Shown here piece after piece: positions 1 to 12,600 of a DNA stretch of 64,000 nucleotides. Origin of the DNA: Straminergon stramineum (taxonomy: Eukaryota; Streptophyta; Bryopsida; Hypnales; Calliergonaceae); assembly GCA_963920665.1 (NCBI GenBank), contig OY987266.1, forward strand, positions 26,462,248-26,526,247, written 5' to 3'. The notes under the pieces are model-generated. The model was not told where the DNA came from and did no database searches. It saw only the letters and a program-made list of their open reading frames with translations. A program made the translations under genes and the position numbers. Every line of letters begins with the position of its first letter. Within the stretch, counting starts at the first letter, position 1.

Positions 1-3000
1 TTCCGGTTGATCAGAAACATACTTGTAATTGAATAAAAGATCCTGACAAACACAACATTCATTGATAATTTCTAATAAAAATGGATTTATTTGAGGTTAG
101 GTATCGTAAAGAAACTTCTGACTATTATGTTTCAATGTCTCATGTCATTAATTCAATGACCTCAATTGCATTGCCTAATAAATCAATTCTTCAATTCACG
201 TAAATGATTCGTTGAACTATCAAGCAACGCAACTAAGGTCATCACCTTCTCTAAATTAGAGATCTGGAACAATGTTTATGACTTTGTTGTGCACAACAAC
301 TGGAATATGGATCAAACTAAAGGAAGTTAGCTACTAGGGTGCCAGAAGGAAAGGACCAAGGATTAATTGATGAGTGGAGTTGGAATGGGCCATTGTTATC
401 TGAATGTATTATGTAATTGGCTAGATTACATCTTCTTCAATAACTAAGGAGATTGAATTATACAGTGTGCTACTATTGCGTCCAACTTTGCAGTCATTGA
501 GATGGATGGATGCAATTAAGAATTGAAAAAAATTTCATGATTCTTTTGCTTTCAAAAAAAATCTAAAACGAAAGGGGTAAGTAAGCCCAGTTTCTTAAAG
601 GAAAAAAATACAAATTATGGGATGATTATATTGTTCGTTAAGAAGACAATGATATATCAATGCTACATCATGTTCTCAAGACCTCAATCTTGGTCTTATT
701 TTGTGAAAGGCATGCCCTATGCAACATGAAGGCATGAAGCTAGTACTATTGAACTTGGAGATATATTGAACTTCATTGGCAACGTGGAGAGCTAAATTCA
801 GAAAACCTTACGTAAAAGCACAACCATGATTCATGTCATCTTATGAAATTGACAAAACACCACTACTACCTACTAAATTGTTGAAATCTTTGGATTGAAG
901 CCTTGCTCTAATACCAACACAACAACTTATTAGGATAAAGATGCCTTTTCTACATCCACTATACAATCTGCAAATGGGGCTAGAGCACAAAAATTGATCA
1001 ATAGAGAACTTTCTAAATATGCTAGTTATTCATTTGCGCAATTCTCAGTACAACTTGGAACTCAATAAGGAGGTGATAAAATTATTTTGCTTATATTTTT
1101 CCCACATTTGCATTTCATTTATTTGTATCATGTTTGTTCGAAATATTGTTGTTTGAATGTCAACCTTCAATAGCCCCTAAATGCCTCCAAAGCCAAGTTG
1201 GCCACAAGGGGGAAGATGCTATTTGAATTTGGTGCCTTTCAGTTCCCACAAAAACCTTCTAATGAAGCTGATCAAAAATCTTGAACTGCAAAGTGTAAGC
1301 TTATTGTCCTTTGTGATTGTCCTAAAAATTGATCACTCCCATTTGTAGACAATATCCAAGTTCAAGAATTCATGCCTTGCTCTTGGTGCCAATGGATTAT
1401 ACATCAACATTGGCACCAACCACGTCAAATGATGGTGGCTATGCTGTCACAAAATCACAATTCAAGAATTGTTGATCAAAAGCCAAGGTGGCATACATCA
1501 TTGCATATCTCAAGGAAATCATTGCAGATCTTGAGGCCACAACTAACAATAGTAAGTTCTCAATGACGTTTCCCAAGACCAACTTCTCCATTTGAAACCA
1601 GCTCCTTGCAAGGTTCATTTCTCCCCTAATGAAGAAAGAGAAGAACACACTCTCAAACTTCATTACAAAATTTACAAAACACAACATGCTATGTCTCCTC
1701 TAAACTTACGGCTCTCTCCAAATTGATTTGAAGAAGAAAAAGAAGGCACTCCACCTTATCTTCCACCTCATCCTCCATACCTTTTTCCTAAACAAGTGGA
1801 TGTCTACCTCTAAAAGGCCACATGCACCACATTTTCACTGTTGGCTAATTCTACTCTCCCCGTAACTCTATTCCTATCCCTACATTGAGTTTAAATCTTT
1901 TTTTAAATTCAAAAGAAAGATAAAACAAAATTTATTTGCCTTTCACTTTAAAAATCCTAAACACATGATCTAAGCTTTCCAATATCTCTATACATAAAAA
2001 TAAAAGAACTAGGATTACATAGTTGTCTATTAGAGGTAAGAAAATAGAGTTTCAAGAAAGCATCACTTCTTTTGCTTCTTGAGACTCTATAAAACCCCTT
2101 CCTATTTGACGTGTTTTTATACATTTTTTACATAGTATGTACATTTACAATGCAACAACGCTACAAGCCTTCACAACATTGGTGCAAATCAGGAGGGATG
2201 GAGTTGGCCTAGCTCAAACCTCTCAAAGAGTATGATTGAAGTTTTGTCCAAAAGAACAACATTAAGTGGGCATAGCCTAGGATCAAGTTGTATAACTAAC
2301 TCTTTCAACATTTTTATTTTTTTCTCTTTACTTATCTTTAGATTAAGCAAAGTGGCTTATTATTTTCCAAAACCATTGGGCTTTAAAAAATTTAGTTATT
2401 TTTTGTTGTAGGTGCCCTTAGAATACAGTACTAGATGATATTGATTGGTGGTGCAATTGTTGTCAACAATCTCCAAATTGGCTAATTTGAGCTTGGTTTC
2501 TACCAAAAAAATACATACATTAAAAGTGCATTACAAAAATGATATGAAAAATAAGATTTTCATCAAAGCTTTAGAGAATTGCTTAAAAAATGTCACAATT
2601 TCACTTCTTCATCCAAACACATAGTAGCATCCATTTGCGAATTTTTTTGTCCAATTACAAAGAAGCAACCTGGGCCATCATTGATTTTATATGGTGGATG
2701 GTTGGATGCATTGAAGGGTAGTGATTTAGTAGGGTTAGGGTTTTGGGGGTGCTACAACAAGTGTAGGTGATTAGCATCATCTCCTTCAATTCACTTTGAC
2801 CCAATTCTTTTGCATTATCTCTCCTCCTCCATTGTACTTGTTTAGTATCAACTGTACTTACTATTGTGGTGCCATTGCCGCCCCTTGTGTGTATTGGCAC
2901 TTTCAAGATCAATGCCACAAATTCTCTTAATTGTTCTGTGTTTTCAAAATTTGTTTCCCTCATTTCTTGATTTGAATGCCAAAGCAACATCCTTTGAATG

Positions 3001-3303
3001 TGCTATGCTACTTTCTGTATTGCAATTGGAATTCATGGAGATTTGGAGGTTAACGATCTCCTAAATCTTGCATTTATTGCAATTTGGGAATGGAGGTCAC
3101 AATTGAATGGTTGCTTCAATCCTTCCTTAGTGGAGATTTTATTAGTGGTAGTTGGACTTCAATTTGTGCCAATACCATCACCTATTGGTTGCAAGAAGTA
3201 TGGGCATTTAAGATTGCTTGAGTGGAGGGGGAATTCAATTCCAATGGTGATGTTGTTAGGGTTGTTTGTTGCAACTGCACTATGATCTCAGAGAGATAGA
3301 AGG
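1..3303. other. Gene-free, decayed sequence
   Basis: No open frame here has coding character, splice structure or a recognisable motif. The short frames at 1372-1687 and 2655-3285 are mixed with stops and lack family hallmarks. The stretch is AT-rich and probably old transposon debris. It ends at the TTA that flanks the CACTA-like element, so the last few hundred bases are the left side of that element's insertion site. Confidence 0.5.
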
Positions 3304-3774
3304 TTACACTACAAGAAAACAAGTGTTTTATGACTCATTAAATATGACTAACGATGACTGGCGACTCATTCTAGTGATATTTTTGAAGGCCAACATGTTG
3401 GAAAAAAAATATGATTACAAATATGATTGGCAGTCATATTTTATATTTATACTTCACAAGCGTATAATATACATCCATTGGGAACACCAAAGTACTATGT
3501 AGGAAACGATTGGAAACTTCCTTGGGGAACGTCAAGTCATATTTTGCAGTCATATTTTCATGATTATTAGATTTTTTTCTTTTGGGGCAACTTAAGGAAA
3601 CTTTAGGAGGGGAACATGTTTAGAAAGTGTCTAGTCCTATTTTTGCCTCAGTTATAATTTGCAATCATTTTTTTTGTAGTTAATTTTTTTGGAGTAGTCA
3701 ATTTATTTTTGGTAGTTAGTTTTCTTTGTTAAAATAACTTAGTTATTTAGTATAGTCATATTTAATGAGTTGCA

Positions 3775-4535
3775 TGACTATGTCAAGTCATTTGACTAGA
3801 GCAAGTCATGCACATGATTAGGGTTTTAAAACCCTAGCCGCCATTTCTTCTTCTCTTTCTTTGTTTTTTGTTGCCTCTTGTGTTTTGCTTCTTGTTGTTT
3901 TCTAGCTTCAGCTTCTTCTTGCTCCTTAGTTCTTACTCCTTGCTTCTAGTTTCTTCTTGTTACCTCCTAATTTTTTCTTCCTAGTTCTTATTTTTTGTTG
4001 CCTCTTCATTCTTGATTTTTGCTTCTTGTTACTTCTTAATTGTTACCTTTAAGTTCTTGCCTCTTATAGTCTTATTGTTTCTTAGTTTATCTTTCTTGCT
4101 TCTAGATTCCTCTTGTTACATCTTGTCTCTTGTTGCTTCTTATTGCATCTTAGTTCTTGCTTTTTCTTGTTATTTATTGCTTCTTAAATTATATTTCTTC
4201 TTGTTTCTTATTGCATCTTAGGTCTTACTTATTATTATTATTATTTGTTGCATTTTATTGTATCTTAACTTGTGTCTCTTGTTGCATCTTAATTCTTAAT
4301 TCTTCTTGCTTTTGGTTACATCTTACTTCTTGCTTGTTATTACCTCTTGACACTTGCCACCTTCTAATTCTTGTTTTCTTTATTAATATTGTTGTTCTTT
4401 CCTCTTATTTATTTGCAATTTCTAGAGATATAGTGGTTATGCATTTTTCTTACCTTAAACTTTTGCTTCATATTTTATGTTTCCTTAAATCTTTGAAGGT
4501 TGAGCTATATTGTTCATTCACTAAAAATTAACTTC
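3775..4535 (+). repeat. TC-rich low-complexity tract after a telo-box-like motif
   Basis: AGGGTTTTAAAACCCTAGCC near 3822-3841 is followed by about 650 bases of degenerate CTTCTTGTT/TGCTTCTT repeats. Telo-box-like AAACCCTA followed by a pyrimidine-rich leader is a known arrangement in plant ribosomal-protein and translation genes, so this may be a captured leader amplified inside the CACTA arm. The Leu/Cys/Phe-rich frames here (4012-4531) are products of the repeat and are not annotated as proteins. Confidence 0.5.
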
Positions 4536-4548
4536 CTTCATTGTACAT

Positions 4549-4797
4549 GAGGGTTGCTATTACATGAGCATAGGGGTGTGAGCCCATGAGCCTAGAATAC
4601 TACACACCTATATAATAGGTGTATATACTATAGAAACCGTCTATGATTATAACATTTATATGTTACAAATACCCATATTATAGGTGTTTATAATACATAC
4701 ACCTTCTATAGTGTGGGGTATCTATAGTATAGGTACCTATAATGTAGGCTCAATGCTCACAAACTCGCATTCTTGAGCTCACATACTAGCACCATTG
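4549..4797. mobile_element. Small non-autonomous MULE-like element, 249 bp
   Basis: A 10-bp direct repeat CATTGTACAT flanks it (4539-4548 and 4798-4807). The left terminus is GAGGGTTGCTATTACATGAGC and the right terminus in reverse complement is CAATGGTGCTAGTATGTGAGC, with similarity running about 45 bases inward. Target duplications of 9-11 bp are the Mutator hallmark. The termini resemble those of the large MULE (GGGTTGCTAGCGTGCGAGC), so the two probably share a mobilising transposase. The interior is AT-rich with TACCTATA-type motifs and has no coding content. Confidence 0.75.
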
Positions 4798-4807
4798 CAT
4801 TGTACAT

Positions 4808-5489
4808 ATAGGCACTTAAAGTTGGAATGAAATTATCGGAGGCTACTTACAACACTAAAGAGGCAACTTCTTCATATTTTTGTAAGAAATATAGATCCTA
4901 GAGCATGTAGTAATATATGTTTACAGAGTGTCATTGTCATATGTTTTGTGTTAGTAACTAATAAATGTCATTGAAAAGAATCATATTTTTTTGGCATTTT
5001 CTCTCTTCAATATGATTGTTTCTTATGCATCTCAAAAATCATATGTACTCATTTTTTATTGGATGGAGTCATTTATTTAGGTGCTAAATCATGTTGATGC
5101 ATGACTACAATGTGACATGTCAATTTAGAATGTATTGAAAATGTGATTGTATTTTATGACAAAAGCTACTATAAACCTCAAGTCACCTCAATTACAAATA
5201 TCACTTGCTTGAGTCATATTTTATTATATATCTTAGCCCAAATATAACTTGTTATAGTTATATAATATTCACAATAATGTCAATAATGTGACTCTATAAT
5301 TTAAAAAATATGGCTACATTCAATCATAAAATTACTAGTAACATTCCATGTAAACTACTACATGAACCAAAAATATGACTTACATTAGTCATATTTCACA
5401 TCAATAAAAAATATAACCAATTGGAATCATTTTCTACATCAACATGTAAAGAATATGACTTATGAGAGTCATTTTTCACGTTGACAAAA
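4808..5489. repeat. CACTA left subterminal repeat array
   Basis: This stretch has no gene. From about 5330 it shows repeats of roughly 38-45 bp built from AAAATATGACT, a short spacer, AGTCAT and a CACATCAA block. The last nine bases, TTGACAAAA (5481-5489), are the left target duplication of the large MULE. The same array resumes at 32961, so the two halves were continuous before the MULE inserted. Confidence 0.7.
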
Positions 5490-5754
5490 CAGGGTTGCTA
5501 GCGTGCGAGCCTGTGAGCAGGAAAAATAAAAGTGGAAAAAAAGAGCAAGGTACCCATGTCCGTGGATGTACCTATTACCGTGGCTCCACTAAATATGGAA
5601 TTTATTGAAAGGTTATTTCATTGTTTTCTCAATTTTTGAGTGATCTATGAATATAAAAAGGAAAAAAATACTTTGACATTAATTTTGCATCCGGTAGAGG
5701 GTTTAGGGTATACTTAAAACCCACCCATCTGTCAGTTTCTCACATTGGAATTTT

Positions 5755-7090
5755 GTTAGAAAGACACTTTGTTTGGTGTAATATTCCTTTGAAGTGGAAC
5801 CATTTTATTAGTCGTGAAGAGTCTCTGGGTCATGAGAATATATTTATCCTTTGACACTCTTTATTTGCTTGGAGGCTCTCTCCATGATGTGGATAAATTT
5901 TTCATTCTCACCATTTTTTTGGTGTTCCAGGTTTAGGTGGGATTGACTTGATTTTCTCTTTGAATACTAACACATGAATACAATTGTGTTGTAATGTTGA
6001 AATTCCTTTTTGTTCATGAAGATGAATAGTCAAAGACGTGGTTGTAATGTATTTTGTTCACACTCAATATATTTCTATGGAGACTCTCTATTGTTCTAAT
6101 GTTTTTTCTCACCTCTTTTTCCTCATGAAGACTCCCATGTCGTTGCAATGTAATTTTGTTTCAGGGTTTAGGGTTCATGAAGATTCTTGTGTCTAGGGAA
6201 TGATTTTGTCACACCCTATTTCTTTCATGAAGTCTTGACTGTTGTTATTTTTTTTCAAACCCTATTTTGTTTATGAAGATTCTACTATTATTGTTATGTT
6301 CATAATTTATCACACACTAGATTTTCTCATGGAGACTCTTTTTGTTCTGGTAATTTTTTTTCACTCCCTATTTTTTTTCATGAAGACTTTTTGGACTTCT
6401 GGCATGAATGTAATTTACTTCCTTACATCCATTTTTGGTGGTTCAATGTTTAGGGATAAGTGTGTAGACATTTTTATTTTACCATCTATTTTGGGATAAG
6501 AGACTACGATTGTTGTGAAATGTTTTTTTTTTCCAAACCCTATTCTGATTAGGAAGATTCTCGTGTTCGAATAATTTATTCTTTGACCCCCTATTTTATT
6601 CCACGAAGAATTCTAGGATAGCATTATTAGGGCTTAGGATTTTGACACCGAATTTCCTCTTATTATAAATCATTTGTTAATATGTACAATTATTTTAATA
6701 GAACCTATTAGTTCTGGCTCAAGATCTATGATTAGTATTAGGGAATAATTTTTGGCACTTTCCACACCCAAATGTCCTTCATAAGACATTTTGGTTTCTC
6801 TAAATTTATTTTGATTTTCCAGAACTAATCATTTTAAAAAGTTTTTTTGAATGGCATGATTTGTTTTTTTATTTTATCTTATAGGGTTTTGGAATTTAAC
6901 ACTATAATTGGTGTGAACTACTAAATCTTTATCTAAGGGTTATTCATAAGATATGATTCAGGACTTATTCTAATTTTGGTTTAGGGTCATTTTCTAGGAT
7001 GAAGGCACTTCGCTTGGTGTGAAAATTTATTTCTGGGTCAAAATATATTTTTTGATTTAGACACCTCATCAAACACTTTGCACTTGGAAT
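5755..7090. repeat. Degenerate ~55-65-bp tandem repeats near the MULE left end
   Basis: Many diverged copies of a unit containing a T-run, CACACCCTATTT, a second T-run and TTCATGAAGACTCTTG recur, for example near 6008, 6124, 6174, 6227, 6271, 6326 and 6377. No protein is predicted. Subterminal repeats are common in MULEs and may be transposase-binding or silencing-prone sequence. Confidence 0.6.
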
Positions 7091-8436
7091 AGTGTACATT
7101 TATTTCACTTCTTCAGACCCTATAGTAGAATTTCTGACATGGTAGATGATACTTGATTAGAAGAGAAAACGAATCACACAACATGTAGCCATAAAACACA
7201 CAAAACCAATCATAAAGAAAATCAAAACATAATGGGTTGACTCATAAGATATGTCAATCTCATGAGCCTAAGTCGCAGTAGACTTTGTCGCAGAATCCAT
7301 GTCACTAGAAGAATCTACGGTCTCTTTTCCCTCGGATGCTGATCCATCTATGAATTGTAAGACATTTAAAGCATATGAAGGGTTACGGTGTTTGGGTTTT
7401 GAAGTACCAAACTCCGCAAATGCTGAAGCTAGTTGCTGTGCATACATTGGAAGATTGAACGATTTCTTTGGACTCAAGAGAAGTCTTCTTCTCTTCTTGA
7501 CGTCAGTTGCAGACATCAATCCCTCACTACTGCAAACACAAATCATTGAAGGTTAGAATCATGAAGCATTACAATTACCATGCTGACCAATAATTAAGAA
7601 ATGGAGAAACTTACTTACTAGGTCTAGCTTGATGAACGAACTTGCGAGGTATTATGATCATGGCATCTGGATCTTGTGACGCTACAACCGCAGGCGCTTC
7701 GGTAGTTGCAACTATTGCGACAGGAGGAGTGGTCTTCTTTATGGGCTCAAGGATAGATGAAAAAATTGTCTAATCCGACTCCAACGCCACAATGTGGCAT
7801 CCCGTTGCACGACATGCTATAATGGAGGCGCCTGAAAAAACCCCACAAATCAATACCTCAATGGTTTTGTGTATGACATAAAAATTGAAAACCAACTTCT
7901 GAAAAGCCAAACTAACCTGTAGATGTTGTGCAATCAAGGACCAAGTCTCCCTCATCAATAGTTCCTTCAATTATAAATTGGATGAATCGGGTGTCCTTCT
8001 CTCGAGCCCCGCGCCACGGCATTTGATCCATGTTGTTCATCAACATGGAGTCCTTAGTGGTGTAATTGATCAACAAGTCATCACGCTTGAGGTCAACTTT
8101 GGCCTTCAACATCGTTGTCGACGTTTGAAGAAGAAGTTGGACTTTCCTTTCGCACCTAGATCTTTTACTAAGAGGGTGATGCCAAACTTCAAAGTCTGCA
8201 AGCATAAAGCAAGACATATATAAAGTAGAAGTTCAAGAGAATTATGAAATGAGAAATGCAAACAAAATTTTGAAGAATGTATAAAATCGAACCATGCTAG
8301 TTTGGTCAATAGCGGACATCAAGTGCACTCGATTCATGTCCATCCACTCTTTCTTTTTCACCATGTTCGGGTACTCTTGACATAATCTGGCAATGGTGCT
8401 TTTGGCATCCATGCTCCATGAATGGAACACCACAAT

Positions 8437-9578
8437 TGTCACGACCCTCATCACAAGGCGTGCCCGTGCCACCTTGGTGAGCAAGGGGGACATTGGGGGT
8501 GACGCCCCAAGCCTTGCAAGAGATGAGGTGAGGGGGACTAGGAGTCCCGAGCGATCAGAGCGATGTAGCGCTCTGATCCGGACGAATTTGGGGGCGTGTG
8601 ATATACGCTTGGAAAGGTCTTGAGAAGACGCTTCCAGCCGTCCAAAGAACGCGTGATTTGGACTTGCGAGTCAAAAGTTATGGGCGTTCAAAGTTCGGGG
8701 TGTCCCGATCGCGCCGGGAGCGCCCTGGTCGCGCCGGGAATGCCCTGGCCGCGCCGGGAGTGTCCCGAATCTTTGGAGGGCGATATCTTTGCGAGTACTT
8801 GTCCGAATGGAGCAAGTGAGTAGTCCATCGGCATCTACGCGTCGCGTAGATGTCGAAAATGGGGTCGCATGTGCGATTTGGATCCCGGACCGCAAAGTTA
8901 TGCCGGGTGGAAGTTCGGGAGTCCCAAAGTAGTGCGAATCGGGAGAAATGGGTGGTCTTCCAAGATGGGGTGCATCTTGGGGGTTCCCGGTGACCTCTAG
9001 TATGGGGGGGGCTGCCGAATCCCGCAGAGAGTACTATGAGGAGGGGTGGTCTCCCTCCTCACTCCCGGATGGTGCCATGGTGAGCCTAAGTGGTCCCGGG
9101 TGGTGAGGTTAGTGTTGGAGCCTCACCACCACTTGTGTGTTACCATGGAGTGCTTGTGCACTCCTTGATACCGGTTGGGTGGTGTCCCACTTCACACTAG
9201 GCCATGGTGTGAGTCCCGTTTGGTGAGTCCCGATTAGTGAGTCCCGAAATGAGTTGGGTTGGGCCTAGTGGGGAGTTGGGTCCCATTCAAGGGCGGGTAG
9301 CACCGGTGGGAGTAGTGCCTCACCGAGTGCTTGGACATCAATGGAAGTTCCGCCCCATGTCATCAAATGACATGCCCGGTGTCTTGTAGGAGTTAAGTAT
9401 TGGAAGGAAAGGATTGGGAGTCACGGAGGAATGGGGAACCCCGTGACTTGGGTTGGAACCTAACATTGTGGGTGCGTGGCATGTGCAGTGTTAGGAGAGC
9501 GTGAACCTTAGTGGCACTAAGGTGCTAAGTGTTTGGAAAGTGAGCTTAAGGTGGTAAGTGTCACTAAGGGGCGCGACA
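8437..9578 (+). repeat. 5' LTR of the gypsy element, 1142 bp
   Basis: It runs from TGTCACGACC to GCGCGACA. It is GC-rich relative to its surroundings and contains about three copies of a ~20-bp unit centred on TCGCGCCGGGAG (about 8702-8768), plus direct repeats of GAGTCCCG near 9200-9250. Small open frames inside the LTR recur in all copies and are not considered genes. Confidence 0.97.
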
Positions 9579-9580
9579 CT

Positions 9581-9592
9581 TGGTATCAGAGC
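9581..9592 (+). other. Primer-binding site, initiator tRNA-Met
   Basis: TGGTATCAGAGC lies two bases after the 5' LTR and is complementary to the 3' end of plant initiator tRNA-Met. It is the minus-strand priming site of the element. Confidence 0.95.
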
Positions 9593-9624
9593 AGGGCTAC
9601 GTAGTGCGACGGAGTTTGGAAGGC

Positions 9625-12600
9625 ATGGCTAGAAAGGGTACCAAAGTTGGGGAAGTTGAGCCTTCTGAACAGGGTCGACGGACACGTAGTCAAGGTCAAG
9701 AGCATGGAGAAGCCTCAAAAACACAAGGTGAAAGGGTGCACTCTTCGGAGGAAGGAGTGAACCCCATAGCGAAGCAAGAAGGGTTAGCTATGAAACATAG
9801 TGGGAACCAAGAAGTTAGTGAAGACAATCGGGATACCGCCTCTAGTCCTTTGAGGGCACCACGAAGTCGGAAAAGGAAGTCACGTGATGTGATGTTTGAG
9901 GAACTTGTCAAAACTCTTCGGGACATGCAAGGGGAAATCAGAGAGCTAAAAGAGAAGAGCTCAAGCTCTTCATCTCACAAGTTGTGCAAGACCAACATGC
10001 CCTCTTCTTTCACGGGGATGGGCAAGGCTCATAAGGTTAAGGACTTTCTTGTGGAGATGGAGATGTACTTCGAAGCTCAACGTGCATTTGAAGAGGACAA
10101 GATCACTATTGCGGTGACTTTCTTGAAGGATCATGCCTTGACGTGGTGGACCCAATACAAAGAGGAGAATGGGGAGGTGGTGGAGAACCTTGATTGGGCT
10201 AGTTTCAAGGAACTACTAGGTAACCGGTTCACACCGGAGTACCAAGACCTTCGTGATGGGATGGCATTAGTGCGGTTGAAGCAAACCGGCACTTTGAGGG
10301 GATATGTGCGGGAGTTCAACGCACAACTAAGTGTACTCCCAAAGTTAGATGAATTGGCGAAGAAGATCATTTTCTTCAATGGACTCCAAAGTTGGGCGGA
10401 ACGAGCATTGTTTCGAATGCCAAGGTTGCCAGAATCATGTGCTGAGTTATTGAAGCTTGCGGAGAGGATTGGGGACGATGAAGGTCCCAACAAGAGGTCC
10501 AAAGATGGGGCCTCAACACATGAATCTACCAAGGCACATTCGAAGCACCAACTAAGGAAACGTGTTTGGCAAAAGCGGAAGCATGGGCAAGATGGAGGAC
10601 AACCAAGTGGGAATAAAGGGGGTTCTACTAAAGGAAAAGCGGAAGGTGACAACAAGCCAAAGGGGGATGGAAGTCAAATGACTTGCTTCAATTGTGGTGA
10701 GAAGGGCCACATGGCAAAGGGTTGCACCAAACCGCGGATGAGTACTCAAAGCATGCGCACCCACTTGACAAAACACTTGCTTCATGGGGGCTTTGTGGCT
10801 AAGGCAAGTAGAACCAAAATAAAACCAAGGTTGTTATTTCTCCAAGGGACCATTGGCCAACGTGATGTTTCATTTTTGTTGGATACAGGGGCAACCCACT
10901 CGTTTATAAGTCCAAGGGCAGCGGAGGAGTTGGGCTTGCAAAAGACTAAGGCAAGCAAGCCCATCAATGTGAGGTTTGCCAAGGGTAAGCCTCACCAAAC
11001 AAGCCACATTGTGACGGATGTGGAGGTGAAGTGTGGAGAATTTTCTTTTGTGGAAGACTTCACTGTATGTGACATGGATGGAGTGGACTTCATCCTAGGA
11101 AATACCTTTTTGGATACATATGAGGTAGACATATGGCGGCGACCAAAGGTGAAGGTCGTCGCTAATGCAGATGGTAGGGAAATAGAGTTGGAAATAACTA
11201 GGACTCCTTCATTATTGGGGAGTCGAATCCTACTAGCTAGCATTGAGGACCTAGAGGAAAATAGGTTTTTGATTGTGATGCGGGCGGACTCACATGGAGG
11301 AGTTAGCCATGGAGGTGCTAAGGGGAAGCAACCTCCAAAATGTATTGGTGATGTAATCCGAAAGTTTGTGGACGTACTTACTCAAGAGTTGCCCAATGAA
11401 CTACCACCAAAGAGAGAAGTGGATCACAAGATTGAGGTGGTGCCGGGGTCGGAGCCACCGTCCAAGGCACCATATAGATTGAATCAAAGGGAGTTGGAAG
11501 AGTTGAAGAAACAACTCAAGGAGCTTTTGGCAAAGGGATATATTCGCCAAAGCAAGTCACCTTATGGAGCACCGGTCTTGTTTGTGGACAAGAAAGATGG
11601 GAAACTCCGCATGTGTGTGGATTACCGGGCTCTCAATAAGGTAACCATCAAGAACAACTATCCTTTGCCTCGAATTGATGATCTCTTTGATCGGTTGGTG
11701 GGGGCTAAGTACTATAGCCGCATTGACTTGAAATCGGGTTACTACCAAATTCGCATTGCGGAGGGTGACGTTGAGAAAACGGCTTGTAGGACAAGATATG
11801 GGTCCTATGAGTTTTTGGTCATGCCATTTGGATTGTGCAATGGACCTTCGACTTTTACCACACTCATGAATATGATATTTCATGAGGAGCTTGATGAGTT
11901 TGTCATTGTATACATTGATGACATTTTGGTGTTTTCCAAGACGGCGGAGGAGCATGCTAGGCATCTTGAGGTGGTGCTTCAAAAACTAAGGGATAACAAG
12001 TTGTATGCAAATGGGGAGAAAAGTGAGTTTGGTTTGATGGAAATGGAGTTCTTGGGACACATTATGACGGGGTCGGGAATCAAGCCGGACAACAAAAAGG
12101 TAGAGGCAATTCAAAAGTGGAAAAGGCCTACAACCCAAAAGGGAGTTAGATCCTTTCTTGGGTTGGCCAATTATTATAGACGGTTCATTCGTGACTTTTC
12201 CAAAATTGCCAAGCCTATGTCCGACTTATTGAAGAAAAACCTTGCCATAGTGTGGACGGATGATTGTGAGAGATCATTTGAAGAACTCAAACAAAAGCTT
12301 TCTTCTCCACCAGTATTGAAGTTTCCCGAGTTTGAGAAACCTTTTGAGGTGCACACCGATGCAAGCGACTTTGCCATTGGGGGAGTGCTCATGCAAGATG
12401 GGCGGCCTATTGCATTTGAGAGCAAAAAGCTTGATGGAACTCAAACCAAGTGGCCAACGCATGAGAAGGAAATGTTTGCCGTGGTCCATTGTTTGAAGAC
12501 ATGGCAACATTACCTTGGTCTTCATAAGACCAAGGTATACACCGATAATGTATCTTTGAAGTACTTTGAGAACCAAGCTCGGGTGTCACCGAAGCAATTG

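Noticed and set aside
4012..4531. Leu/Cys-rich frames that look like membrane proteins
   Set aside because: They are translations of a degenerate CTTCTTG repeat.
8598..8895. Small frames within the LTRs, repeated at 15273-15570 and 17991-18345
   Set aside because: They lie in non-coding LTR sequence, overlap on both strands through GC-rich minisatellite units and show no coding constraint.
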